In this document: in pieces, positions 29,175 to 37,621 of the stretch | Numbering within the stretch: position 1 is the stretch's first letter | Layout: each line of letters begins with the position of its first letter | Assembly: GCF_004684345.1 (NCBI RefSeq) | Contig: NZ_CP038469.1 | Coordinates: 3,162,001 to 3,226,000 of the forward strand | Reading direction: 5' to 3' | DNA length: 64,000 bases | Origin: Citrobacter tructae | GTDB taxonomy: Bacteria; Pseudomonadota; Gammaproteobacteria; Enterobacterales; Enterobacteriaceae | Translations under genes and position numbers: made by a program | Notes under the pieces: generated by a model | Seen by the model: only the letters and a program-made list of their open reading frames with translations | What the model was told of the DNA's origin: nothing | Database searches by the model: none

Positions 29175-29495
29175 TTACGCAGTTTGCGTCAGATGTGCGT
29201 CAATCTTGTTCATGATGGCATCAGCGCGTTTTACCGCATCGCTAATGTTGACACGAACGATAGTTTTTCCCGCAAAACGCTCCTCAAACTTAATGCCAAT
29301 ATCTTTGGTCAGTATCACCACATCGGCATCCGCCACATCCGTTGCGGTCAGTTCATTCTCCAGGCCAATCGAGCCTTGCGTCTCTACCTTCACGTCCCAA
29401 CCCTTCGCTTTCGCGGCGCTTTCCAGCGCTTCTGCCGCCATATAGGTGTGCGCAACGCCTGATGGACATGCTGTTACTGCGATAATTTTAGTCAT
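29175..29495 (-). CDS. frwB: PTS fructose-like EIIB component FrwB
   Basis: IIB protein of 106 residues, E. coli length. The active-site cysteine lies in TACPSGVAHTYMAAEALE near the N-terminus. The conserved VETQGSIGLENELT and DADVVILTKDIGI place it in the fructose/mannitol IIB fold. It lies 14 bases after frwC and upstream of pflD. Probably takes phosphate from the IIA domain of PtsA, encoded divergently. Confidence 0.95.
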   Translation of the reverse strand: MTKIIAVTACPSGVAHTYMAAEALESAAKAKGWDVKVETQGSIGLENELTATDVADADVVILTKDIGIKFEERFAGKTIVRVNISDAVKRADAIMNKIDAHLTQTA

Positions 29496-29509
29496 GGCTC
29501 ATTCCTCAC

Positions 29510-30589
29510 TTAATTCATTTCAAAATCTAAATCCAGGTCGTCTTCTTTCTCGTCAACCTGAGAGACGTTCTTACGCGCCAGACTTTTCAGCACGTTAACG
29601 CACAGAGCGGTCACGACGGCTCCGACTGCGACGGCCGCGATATAACCCAGCTTGCCTTCCACCACCGGCAGAACAATCAACCCACCCCAACCGGCATAAC
29701 ACTGTGCACCGAACAGAGCGGCCGTTACCGCGCCACAGGCGGAACCAATCATGATGGAGGGGATCACGCGCAGCGGGTCAGCGGCGGCAAATGGAATCGC
29801 TCCTTCTGTTACGCCGACGCAGCCCATCACCAGTGCGGCCTTCCCGGCTTCACGCTCTTCAGAAGAGAAGTTTTTGCGGCCAATCAGCGTCGCTAGCCCC
29901 AATCCCAACGGCGGTACGCAGATGGCAACGGCGGCAATCGCGACTACGGTATAAACACCCTGCGCCACGCAAATCAGCATGAACGCGTAGGCAACTTTGT
30001 TGATCGGCCCACCCATATCGAAGGCCAGCATCAGCCCCATGACGACCGCAAGCAGTACGATGCTTCCCTGCTGCATGCCCTGTAACCACTGCGTCAGGCT
30101 GGCCGTTAACGCGCCAACCGGCTCACCTAATCCCCACATCATGATGCCTGCGGTAATAAAGGTACCGACGATGGGGATAACGAAAATGGGCATCACCGAG
30201 CGCAGCACCTTATGCACCGGGATTTTCTTTAGATAATGGACAACGATACCGCCAATAATCCCAGCGATCAGCGCGCCAAAGAAACCGGCTCCGAAGCTGT
30301 TACCCACCCAGGCCGCGATGGCACAGGGAGCTAGCGCGGAGCGCTCGGCGATGGAATAGCCGATATAGGCGGCGAGGAAAGGCACCATCAGAGTCAGTCC
30401 AGCAACACCAATATCAAAAAGCTTCTTGAGATTGGGGTCGGTCGCAGCATCCGGCACGGCACCTTTGCCATACAGCATGACGGAAACCGCCAGTAAAATT
30501 CCGCCCGCCACTACAAAGGGGATCATATGCGAAACGCCGGTCATTAAATGCTGACGGGTGTTTTTCAGGATCTGCACCAACTCTTTCAT
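29510..30589 (-). CDS. frwC: PTS fructose-like permease EIIC component FrwC
   Basis: Inner-membrane sugar channel of 359 residues from MKELVQILKNTRQHLM (ATG 30587-30589), the E. coli length; upstream in-frame codons extend into the promoter region and are not conserved. It has about nine to ten hydrophobic segments, with the fructose IIC signatures FDMGGPINKVAYAF and VGVTEGAIPFAAADP. The acidic C-terminus (DEKEDDLDLDFEMN) is cytoplasmic. First gene of the minus-strand unit frwC-frwB-pflD-pflC-frwD. Transported sugar unknown. Confidence 0.95.
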   Translation of the reverse strand: MKELVQILKNTRQHLMTGVSHMIPFVVAGGILLAVSVMLYGKGAVPDAATDPNLKKLFDIGVAGLTLMVPFLAAYIGYSIAERSALAPCAIAAWVGNSFGAGFFGALIAGIIGGIVVHYLKKIPVHKVLRSVMPIFVIPIVGTFITAGIMMWGLGEPVGALTASLTQWLQGMQQGSIVLLAVVMGLMLAFDMGGPINKVAYAFMLICVAQGVYTVVAIAAVAICVPPLGLGLATLIGRKNFSSEEREAGKAALVMGCVGVTEGAIPFAAADPLRVIPSIMIGSACGAVTAALFGAQCYAGWGGLIVLPVVEGKLGYIAAVAVGAVVTALCVNVLKSLARKNVSQVDEKEDDLDLDFEMN

Positions 30590-30897
30590 AAGTCGCTCCC
30601 GGGCTGTTAAAAGCCCATGTCCATAACATTGTTGTGGCAAACAATAGGCAATCTGGGACGATGCAGACAGTGGATAAAAAGGCCATTTACTGGACTTTTG
30701 TAATGTCACTGCAAAAATGCGATCCGCCTCATAACTTATGAACCTTCCCAAGATTTCCACGTTAAGCTGACTTGTGAAGCGTCTCTCACTTTGAAACTTA
30801 CATTACATTTGTCCAGCTTTTGGCAGATTTGTCACATGGCACGCGCGGGCATTGCCCTTTTATCCTGTAAACAAGAAACCTTTATGGGAGAGAGGCC
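30590..30897. other. Divergent promoter region frwC / ptsA
   Basis: 308 bases with no gene, between divergent frwC and ptsA. It is A/T-rich, and a ribosome-binding GGGAGAGAG precedes ptsA. A TGAAAC half-site (30792-30797) faintly resembles a Cra (FruR) site. I see no convincing full CRP or Cra operator. Any shared control of the two arms must act here. Confidence 0.5.
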
Positions 30898-33399
30898 ATG
30901 GCCCTGATTGTGGAATTTACCTGTGAGCTACCGAATGGCGTACATGCACGCCCGGCAAGCCACGTTGAAACACTGTGCAATACGTTTACCTCGCATATTG
31001 AGTGGCATAACCTGCGCTCTGACCGTAAGGGCAACGCCAAAAGCGCGCTGGCGCTGATTGGCACCGACACGCTGACAGGCGACAACTGCCAGTTGCTGAT
31101 TTCCGGCGCGGATGAGCAGGTTGCGCATCAGCGTCTGAGCCAGTGGCTGCGAGAGGAGTTTCCGCTGTGCGACGCCCCGCTGGCGGAGGTCAAAAACAAC
31201 GAAATGGAGCCGCTTCCGGCTTCGCTCACCAACCTGAATCCGCAGTTATTTCGCGCCCGTGCTGTTTGCAACGGCTGCGCTGGCGGCGTGCTGACGCTGC
31301 TCTCTTCTCTCGATCTCAATGCGCTCGGAGTACTTCCCGCCGCCAAAGGTCCGGAAGCAGAGCAGTCTGCACTGGATAACGGCTTAATGCTGTTGATGAA
31401 AAGCATCGAGTTTCGTTTACTGGACAGCGACGGCGCCACCAGCGCAATTCTGGAAGCACACCGCTCACTGGCGGGCGATACATCCTTACGCCAACACCTG
31501 CTGGCGGGTGTCTCGCGGGGGTTGAGCTGCGCTGAGGCTGTTGTTGAAAGCGCCAATCACTTCTGCGAAGAATTTGCCCGATCCAGCAGCAGCTATCTGC
31601 AGGAACGCGCGCTGGACGTGCGCGACGTCTGCTTCCAATTGCTTCAACTGATTTACGGCGAGCAGCGCTTCCCGGCCCCCGGCAAACTGACGCAGCCAAC
31701 GGTCTGTATGGTTGACGAACTCACACCAAGCCAGTTTCTTGAGCTGGATAAAACGCTCCTCAAAGGCTTGCTGTTAAAAAGCGGCGGCAACACATCTCAT
31801 ACCGTTATTCTCGCCCGTTCATTTAACATCCCGACTCTGGTTGGCGTGGAGGTTGAGGCGTTAACCCCATGGTTAAGCCAGACCGTTTATATCGATGGAA
31901 ATGCAGGCGCGGTGGTGGTGGCACCAGATGAGGCGGTGGCGCGTTATTATCAGCAGGAAGCCCGCGTACAAGACGCGCTGCGCGAACAGCAGCGGATCTG
32001 GCTGACGCAAGAAGCGCGCACCGCAGATGGAATTCGCATGGAAGTCGCCGCCAACATCGCTCATTCGGTGGAAGCGCAGGCGGCTTTTGGCAACGGCGCG
32101 GAAGCGGTCGGCCTGTTTCGCACAGAAATGCTGTATATGGACAGAACCAGCGCCCCCGGCGAGAGCGAACTGTACAATATTTTTTGTCAGGCGCTGGAAT
32201 CCGCAGCGGGTCGCAGCATTATTGTGCGCACCATGGATATCGGCGGTGATAAACCCGTTGATTATCTGAATATTCCTGCCGAAGCCAACCCATTCCTTGG
32301 CTATCGCGCCGTGCGTATTTATGAAGAATACGTCGCCCTGTTTACCACGCAACTGCGGGCGATCCTCCGCGCTTCAGCGCACGGTAGCCTGAAAATCATG
32401 ATCCCGATGATCTCGTCGATGGAAGAGATCCTGTGGGTGAAAGAGAAACTGGCAGAAGCTAAACAGCAGTTGCGTAACGAGCATGTCCCGTTTGATGAGA
32501 AAATCCCGTTCGGCATCATGCTGGAAGTCCCTTCGGTGATGTTCATCATCGACCAGTGCTGTGAGGAGATTGATTTCTTTAGTATTGGTAGCAATGACCT
32601 GACCCAGTATCTGCTGGCGGTCGATCGCGACAACGCGAAAGTCACCCGTCACTACAACAGCCTAAATCCAGCCTTCCTGCGCGCACTGGATTACGCGGTA
32701 CAGGCGGTACATCGTCAAGGTAAATGGATTGGCCTGTGCGGTGAGCTTGGTGCTAAAGGATCGGTACTACCACTGCTGGTCGGCCTGGGATTAGATGAAA
32801 TCAGCATGAGCGCGCCATCCATTCCCGCCGCCAAAGCGAGGATGGCGCAACTCGACAGCCGCGCCTGCCGCCAGTTACTGAATCAGGCGATGGCCTGTCG
32901 CACTTCGCTGGAAGTGGAGCATCTGCTGGCCCAGTTCCGGATGGCTCAACAAGATGCTCCGCTGGTTACCGCACAATGCATCGCTCTGGATAGCGACTGG
33001 CGCAGCAAAGAAGAAGTCATCAAAGGGATGACCGACAACCTGTTGCTGGCAGGTCGCTGCCGCTACCCGCGTAAGCTAGAGGCCGATCTGTGGGCACGCG
33101 AGGCAGTTTTCTCTACCGGATTAGGTTTTAGCTTCGCCATTCCGCACAGCAAATCTGAACATATTGAGCAGTCGACCATCAGCGTAGCGCGCCTGAAAGC
33201 GCCGGTACGCTGGGGCGATGATGATGCACAATTCATCATCATGCTGACGCTCAACAAACACGCCGCGGGCGACCAGCATATGCGTATTTTCTCGCGTCTG
33301 GCGCGCCGCATTATGCACGAAGAATTCCGTAACGCGCTGGTTAACGCTGAATCTGCCGATGCTATCGCCAGCCTGCTGCAACACGAGCTTGAACTTTAA
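30898..33399 (+). CDS. ptsA: Multiphosphoryl transfer protein PtsA (HPr - enzyme I - EIIA-Fru fusion)
   Basis: Cytoplasmic PTS phosphorelay protein of 833 residues with three fused modules. HPr-like (about 1-90) carries the phospho-His in PNGVHARPAS (His16). Enzyme I (about 115-670) carries the phospho-His in GGNTSH (about His301) and the PEP-binding signatures GLFRTEMLYMD and DFFSIGSNDLTQYLL. The C-terminal EIIA-Fru (about 690-833) carries its phospho-His in FAIPHSKSEH (near residue 749). All three transfer residues are present, so a complete PEP to EIIB relay is possible without the general PTS proteins. First gene of ptsA-fsaB-gldA, divergent from frwC. Confidence 0.95.
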   Translation: MALIVEFTCELPNGVHARPASHVETLCNTFTSHIEWHNLRSDRKGNAKSALALIGTDTLTGDNCQLLISGADEQVAHQRLSQWLREEFPLCDAPLAEVKNNEMEPLPASLTNLNPQLFRARAVCNGCAGGVLTLLSSLDLNALGVLPAAKGPEAEQSALDNGLMLLMKSIEFRLLDSDGATSAILEAHRSLAGDTSLRQHLLAGVSRGLSCAEAVVESANHFCEEFARSSSSYLQERALDVRDVCFQLLQLIYGEQRFPAPGKLTQPTVCMVDELTPSQFLELDKTLLKGLLLKSGGNTSHTVILARSFNIPTLVGVEVEALTPWLSQTVYIDGNAGAVVVAPDEAVARYYQQEARVQDALREQQRIWLTQEARTADGIRMEVAANIAHSVEAQAAFGNGAEAVGLFRTEMLYMDRTSAPGESELYNIFCQALESAAGRSIIVRTMDIGGDKPVDYLNIPAEANPFLGYRAVRIYEEYVALFTTQLRAILRASAHGSLKIMIPMISSMEEILWVKEKLAEAKQQLRNEHVPFDEKIPFGIMLEVPSVMFIIDQCCEEIDFFSIGSNDLTQYLLAVDRDNAKVTRHYNSLNPAFLRALDYAVQAVHRQGKWIGLCGELGAKGSVLPLLVGLGLDEISMSAPSIPAAKARMAQLDSRACRQLLNQAMACRTSLEVEHLLAQFRMAQQDAPLVTAQCIALDSDWRSKEEVIKGMTDNLLLAGRCRYPRKLEADLWAREAVFSTGLGFSFAIPHSKSEHIEQSTISVARLKAPVRWGDDDAQFIIMLTLNKHAAGDQHMRIFSRLARRIMHEEFRNALVNAESADAIASLLQHELEL

Positions 33400-33411
33400 G
33401 AGGGTATTTAT

Positions 33412-34074
33412 ATGGAACTGTATCTGGATACCGCCAACGTAACTGAAGTCAAACGTCTGGCACGCATCTTTCCTATTGCTGGCGTCACCACCAACCCGAG
33501 CATCGTGGCGGCAAGTAAAGAGTCCATCTGGGATGTGCTGCCGCGTCTGCAAGACGCTATCGGCAAAGAGGGCATCCTGTTCGCTCAGACCATGAGTCGC
33601 GATGCGCAGGGCATGGTGGAAGAGGCTAAGCGCCTGAGCCACGCTGTGCCGGGTATCGTGGTGAAAATCCCAGTCACCGTCGAAGGCCTGGCAGCTATCA
33701 AACTATTGAAAAAAGAAGGGATTACAACTTTAGGCACTGCCGTGTACAGCGCGGCGCAAGGGCTACTGGCCGCGCTGGCAGGGGCAAAATATGTCGCGCC
33801 TTATGTGAACCGCATTGACGCCCAGGGCGGTGACGGTATCCGTACGGTACAGGAGTTGCAAACATTGCTGGAACTGCATGCACCAAACAGTATGGTGCTG
33901 GCAGCCAGCTTTAAAACACCACGCCAGGCGCTGGATTGCTTACTGGCTGGATGTGAAGCAATCACTCTGCCATTAGATGTAGCGCAACAAATGCTCAATA
34001 CCCCTGCGGTAGAGTCAGCTATAGAGAAGTTTGAGCAGGACTGGAACAACGCATTTGGTCGTATCACTCTTTAA
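33412..34074 (+). CDS. fsaB: Fructose-6-phosphate aldolase 2 FsaB (TalC)
   Basis: Class I aldolase of the small transaldolase subfamily that reversibly cleaves fructose 6-phosphate to dihydroxyacetone and glyceraldehyde 3-phosphate. It has 220 residues, as in E. coli. The Schiff-base lysine is Lys85 in VVKIPVTVEG; the N-terminal DTANV and GVTTNPSI match the family. It lies 12 bases after ptsA and 11 bases before gldA, a glycerol/dihydroxyacetone dehydrogenase, which suggests that dihydroxyacetone released by the aldolase is handed to GldA (inference). Confidence 0.96.
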   Translation: MELYLDTANVTEVKRLARIFPIAGVTTNPSIVAASKESIWDVLPRLQDAIGKEGILFAQTMSRDAQGMVEEAKRLSHAVPGIVVKIPVTVEGLAAIKLLKKEGITTLGTAVYSAAQGLLAALAGAKYVAPYVNRIDAQGGDGIRTVQELQTLLELHAPNSMVLAASFKTPRQALDCLLAGCEAITLPLDVAQQMLNTPAVESAIEKFEQDWNNAFGRITL

Positions 34075-34085
34075 GGAGATAACGT

Positions 34086-35189
34086 ATGGATCACATTATT
34101 CAATCACCGGGTAAATACATCCAGGGTGCCGATGTTATTACTCGTCTTGGCTGCTATCTCAAACCGCTGGCTGAACGCTGGCTGGTCGTTGGAGACAAAT
34201 TTGTTTTAGGTTTTGCGCAACCCGCCTTGGAAAAAAGCTTCCAGGATGCAGGGTTGTCACTGGAAATCGCTCCGTTTGGGGGCGAATGTTCACAGAATGA
34301 AATTGACCGTCTGCGCGGCATGGCAGAAAAAGCGCAGTGCGGCGCGGTACTCGGTATTGGCGGCGGTAAAACGCTGGATACCGCCAAAGCGCTGGCTCAC
34401 TTTATGGGTGTACCGGTCGCCATTGCGCCAACAATTGCCTCTACCGATGCCCCATGCAGTGCGCTGTCGGTAATTTACACCGATGCGGGCGAATTTGACC
34501 GCTATCTGCTGCTACCTAACAACCCGGACAGGGTCATTGTCGATACTAAAATCGTGGCAGGTGCACCTGCGCGTCTGTTAGCGGCAGGCATCGGCGACGC
34601 GCTGGCGACCTGGTTTGAAGCCCGCGCCTGTTCACGTAGCGGTGCAACCACCATGGCGGGTGGTCAATGTACTCAGGCTGCACTGGCATTGGCTGAGCTG
34701 TGCTACAACACGCTGCTTGAAGAGGGTGAGAAAGCCATGCTGGCCGCAGAGCAACATGTGGTCACTCCGGCGCTGGAGCGTGTCATTGAAGCCAACACCT
34801 ATCTGAGTGGCGTCGGTTTTGAAAGCGGTGGTCTGGCAGCCGCGCACGCTATCCATAACGGCCTGACGGCAATTCCGGACGCACATCACTACTATCACGG
34901 TGAAAAAGTGGCGTTCGGTACGTTAACGCAGTTAGTACTGGAAAACGCGCCAGTCGAAGAAATTGAAACCGCCGCAGCTCTGTGCCATTCCGTTGGTCTG
35001 CCGATCACCCTTGCTCAACTGGACATCAAGCAGGACATTCCAGCCAAAATGCGCATTGTGGCCGAAGCGGCCTGTGCCGAAGGCGAAACTATTCATAACA
35101 TGCCCGGTGGCGCCACGCCGGACCAGGTTTATGCCGCGCTGCTGGTCGCGGATCAGTACGGTCAGCGATTCCTGCAAGAGTGGGAATAA
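34086..35189 (+). CDS. gldA: Glycerol dehydrogenase GldA
   Basis: Zinc- and NAD-dependent iron-family alcohol dehydrogenase; interconverts glycerol and dihydroxyacetone and also reduces methylglyoxal and hydroxyacetone. It has 367 residues, as in E. coli. The NAD-binding GIGGGKTLDTAKA (about 93-105), APTIASTDAPCSALSVIYT and the zinc ligands Asp in IGDALATW and His in GGLAAAHAIHNG and HHYYHGEKVAFG are present. Last gene of ptsA-fsaB-gldA, followed by a strong bidirectional terminator shared with katG. Confidence 0.97.
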   Translation: MDHIIQSPGKYIQGADVITRLGCYLKPLAERWLVVGDKFVLGFAQPALEKSFQDAGLSLEIAPFGGECSQNEIDRLRGMAEKAQCGAVLGIGGGKTLDTAKALAHFMGVPVAIAPTIASTDAPCSALSVIYTDAGEFDRYLLLPNNPDRVIVDTKIVAGAPARLLAAGIGDALATWFEARACSRSGATTMAGGQCTQAALALAELCYNTLLEEGEKAMLAAEQHVVTPALERVIEANTYLSGVGFESGGLAAAHAIHNGLTAIPDAHHYYHGEKVAFGTLTQLVLENAPVEEIETAAALCHSVGLPITLAQLDIKQDIPAKMRIVAEAACAEGETIHNMPGGATPDQVYAALLVADQYGQRFLQEWE

Positions 35190-35199
35190 GCAACCAATA

Positions 35200-35228
35200 A
35201 AAATCCCCGCGATAGCGGGGATTTTTTT
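35200..35228. terminator. Bidirectional terminator between gldA and katG
   Basis: Ten-pair stem AAATCCCCGC/GCGGGGATTT with loop GATA, an A-run on one side and a T-run on the other. It can stop gldA transcription rightward and katG transcription leftward. Confidence 0.9.
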
Positions 35229-35232
35229 GTAT

Positions 35233-35264
35233 GCCGGGCCGGAGAAGCGTGAGCACCATCCGGC
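35233..35264. repeat. REP element between gldA and katG
   Basis: GCCGGGCCGGAGAAGCG...CACCATCCGGC has the REP ends and imperfect dyad. It lies 8 bases from the katG stop. Confidence 0.65.
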
Positions 35265-35272
35265 CTTTTTCT

Positions 35273-37453
35273 TTACAGCAGATCGAAACGATCCAGATTC
35301 ATCACTTTCACCCATGCCGCGACAAAGTCCTTCACGAACTTCTCGTGAGCATCGCTGCTGGCATAAACTTCAGCCACTGCACGCAGTACCGAGTTAGAAC
35401 CAAACACCAAGTCGGCGCGGGTTGCCGTGTATTTCACTTCGCCGCTCAGACGGTCGCGGCCTTCAAACAGCTCCTGTGACTCATCAACCGCTTTCCATTC
35501 GTGACGCATATCCAGCAGATTGACAAAGAAGTCGGTGCTGAGCACGCCCGGACGATCGGTAAAGACGCCATGCTGGCTGCCATCGAAGTTGGTTCCCAGC
35601 ACGCGCATGCCGCCCACCAGCACGGTCATTTCCGGCGGGGTTAACGTCAGCTGTTGGGCTTTATCGATCAGCAGCGACTCAGTGGTCGACACGTCTGGGC
35701 GGGAACGGTAATTACGGAAACCATCAGCAATCGGCTTGAGCAGTTCAAACATCTCAATATCGGTTTGATCCTGACGCGCATCCACACGACCTGGCGCAAA
35801 AGGTACATTGATGCTGACACCCGCCGCGCTTGCCGCCTTCTCCACACCTACGACGCCGGCCAGCACGATAATATCGGCCAACGAAGCGGTATGCGCAGAT
35901 TTATAAATACCTTCCAGCACTGGCAGAACGCGGGCTGCAGTAGCATTCACATCCCAGCCGCGTTGCGGGTCCAGCGCCAGACGCGCACCGTTCGCACCGC
36001 CGCGTTTGTCGCCACCACGGAACGTTGATGCAGAAGCCCATGCCACCGACACCAGTTCACCGACAGAAAGCCCGGAAGCCGCAATGGTCGCTTTCAGGTT
36101 AAGAATATCTTCCTCGCTCGGGTTGAAGAACGGATGCGGCAGCGGATCTTGCCAAATCAGATCTTCCTGTGGGACTTCTGGGCCAATGTAACGTGATTTT
36201 GGCCCCATATCCCTGTGCGTCAGTTTAAACCACGCGCGAGCGAAGGCTTCATTGAAGGCCTGCGGGTCGTTGAGGAAGCGACGGGAGATCTTCTCGAACT
36301 CAGGATCAAAGCGCAACGTCAGGTCAGTGACCAGCATCGTCGGCTTACGTTTTTTCGACGGATCGAACGGATCCGGAATAATTTCAGGGGCATCGACCGC
36401 TTCAAACTGGATAGCTCCGGCCGGGCTGCGGGTCTGTACCCATTCAAATTTGAACAGGTTCTCGAAGAAATAGTTGCTCCATTGGGTCGGTGTCTGTGTC
36501 CAGACCACTTCCAGACCGGAGGTAATGTTGTCTGCGCCAACACCGCTACCGTAGCTGCTGGCCCAACCTAAGCCTTGTGCTTCAATCGGTGCCGATTCTG
36601 GATCGGGACCGACGTGTGATGCAGGACCTGCGCCATGGGTTTTGCCCAACGTATGCCCGCCGCCAATCAGCGCCACGGTTTCTTCGTCGTTCATTCCCAT
36701 GTTGCCGAAGGTGGCACGAATCGCTGCCGCCGCAGAAAGGGGTTCGCCGCTATGGTCCGGCCCTTCCGGGTTCACATAGATAAGCCCCATCTCAGTCGCA
36801 CCCAGCGGGGCTTTCGCCAGCTCTTCAGGGTGGCGGTGCGTTAACCAGGCTTTTTCGTCACCCCAGTTTACGTCGAGATCCGGTTCCCATACGTCTTCAC
36901 GACCAGCACCAAAACCGAAGGTACGGAAACCGGAGTTTTCCAGCGCCACGTTACCCGCGAGGATAAACAGGTCGGCCCAGGAAATTTTCTGACCATATTT
37001 TTGCTTAACAGGCCACAACAGACGGCGCGCTTTATCAAGGCTCACGTTGTCCGGCCAGGAGTTCAGTGGTGCAAAACGCTGCTGTCCGCGACCTGCGCCA
37101 CCGCGCCCATCAATAGAGCGATAGGTCCCTGCGCCGTGCCATGCCATACGGATAAATAAACCGGCATACGTGCCCCAGTCAGCGGGCCACCACGGTTGAG
37201 ATTCGGACAGAAGGGCTCTGAGATCCCCTTTCAGGGCAGAATAATCGAGTTTGCTAAATTCTTTGCGGTAGTCGAAGTCCTCACCCAATGGGTTCGAACG
37301 GTTCGAATGTTGGTTCAGAAGATCTACACGGAGTTGATTCGGCCACCAGTCGCGGTTATTTCTTCCTGCTCCCGCGCTATGATCGGGCCCGCCCTGATGG
37401 AAAGGACACTTACCGGCAGTTGATGCGTTTTGGCTATCGTCGGACATGCTCAT
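35273..37453 (-). CDS. katG: Bifunctional catalase-peroxidase KatG (HPI)
   Basis: Heme enzyme that destroys hydrogen peroxide; main peroxide-inducible catalase of enterics. It has 726 residues, the E. coli length. The distal heme pocket RMAWHGAGTYR (Arg, Trp, His), the proximal His in GGHTLGKTHG, and the Trp-Tyr-Met crosslink partners (Trp in AWHG, Tyr in GLIYVNPEG, Met in FGNMGMND) are present. The inactive C-terminal half (about 430-726) is complete. Its neighbours yijE and yijF of E. coli are missing, so it is directly tail to tail with gldA. OxyR-type half-sites lie upstream. Confidence 0.97.
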   Translation of the reverse strand: MSMSDDSQNASTAGKCPFHQGGPDHSAGAGRNNRDWWPNQLRVDLLNQHSNRSNPLGEDFDYRKEFSKLDYSALKGDLRALLSESQPWWPADWGTYAGLFIRMAWHGAGTYRSIDGRGGAGRGQQRFAPLNSWPDNVSLDKARRLLWPVKQKYGQKISWADLFILAGNVALENSGFRTFGFGAGREDVWEPDLDVNWGDEKAWLTHRHPEELAKAPLGATEMGLIYVNPEGPDHSGEPLSAAAAIRATFGNMGMNDEETVALIGGGHTLGKTHGAGPASHVGPDPESAPIEAQGLGWASSYGSGVGADNITSGLEVVWTQTPTQWSNYFFENLFKFEWVQTRSPAGAIQFEAVDAPEIIPDPFDPSKKRKPTMLVTDLTLRFDPEFEKISRRFLNDPQAFNEAFARAWFKLTHRDMGPKSRYIGPEVPQEDLIWQDPLPHPFFNPSEEDILNLKATIAASGLSVGELVSVAWASASTFRGGDKRGGANGARLALDPQRGWDVNATAARVLPVLEGIYKSAHTASLADIIVLAGVVGVEKAASAAGVSINVPFAPGRVDARQDQTDIEMFELLKPIADGFRNYRSRPDVSTTESLLIDKAQQLTLTPPEMTVLVGGMRVLGTNFDGSQHGVFTDRPGVLSTDFFVNLLDMRHEWKAVDESQELFEGRDRLSGEVKYTATRADLVFGSNSVLRAVAEVYASSDAHEKFVKDFVAAWVKVMNLDRFDLL

Positions 37454-37499
37454 CTATATGCTCCCTTTACAGTGTTCTGACTACGATATACACCACCAG

Positions 37500-37545
37500 A
37501 GATAAGATATAGTCGAAATAACCCACAGATTCGATAGCTAATTCC
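37500..37545 (-). promoter_or_regulatory. Candidate OxyR control region of katG
   Basis: ATAG at 37509-37512 and GATAGCTA at 37533-37540 resemble spaced OxyR half-sites, 50-90 bases upstream of the katG start. E. coli katG is an OxyR target; the exact site here is inferred. Confidence 0.5.
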
Positions 37546-37587
37546 TTTTATATTTTACGTTACAGAGATGTAGATCAAAATGATCAA

Positions 37588-37610
37588 TAAAAAGCCCTCC
37601 GTAGAGGGCT
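37588..37610 (-). terminator. metF Rho-independent terminator
   Basis: On the minus strand, stem AGCCCTC/GAGGGCT with loop TACG, followed by a T-rich tail (TTTTTATT), 11 bases after the metF stop. Confidence 0.85.
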
Positions 37611-37621
37611 GGGGCATCTGT

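Noticed and set aside
30760..30800. CRP site upstream of ptsA (TGTGA ... TCAC)
   Set aside because: The half-sites are separated by 8 bases where 6 are required, so it does not fit the CRP consensus.
25650..35189. Bacterial microcompartment or defence island around the glycyl radical enzyme
   Set aside because: No shell protein, encapsulation peptide, nuclease or phage gene is present; the block is a PTS and metabolic cluster also known from E. coli.
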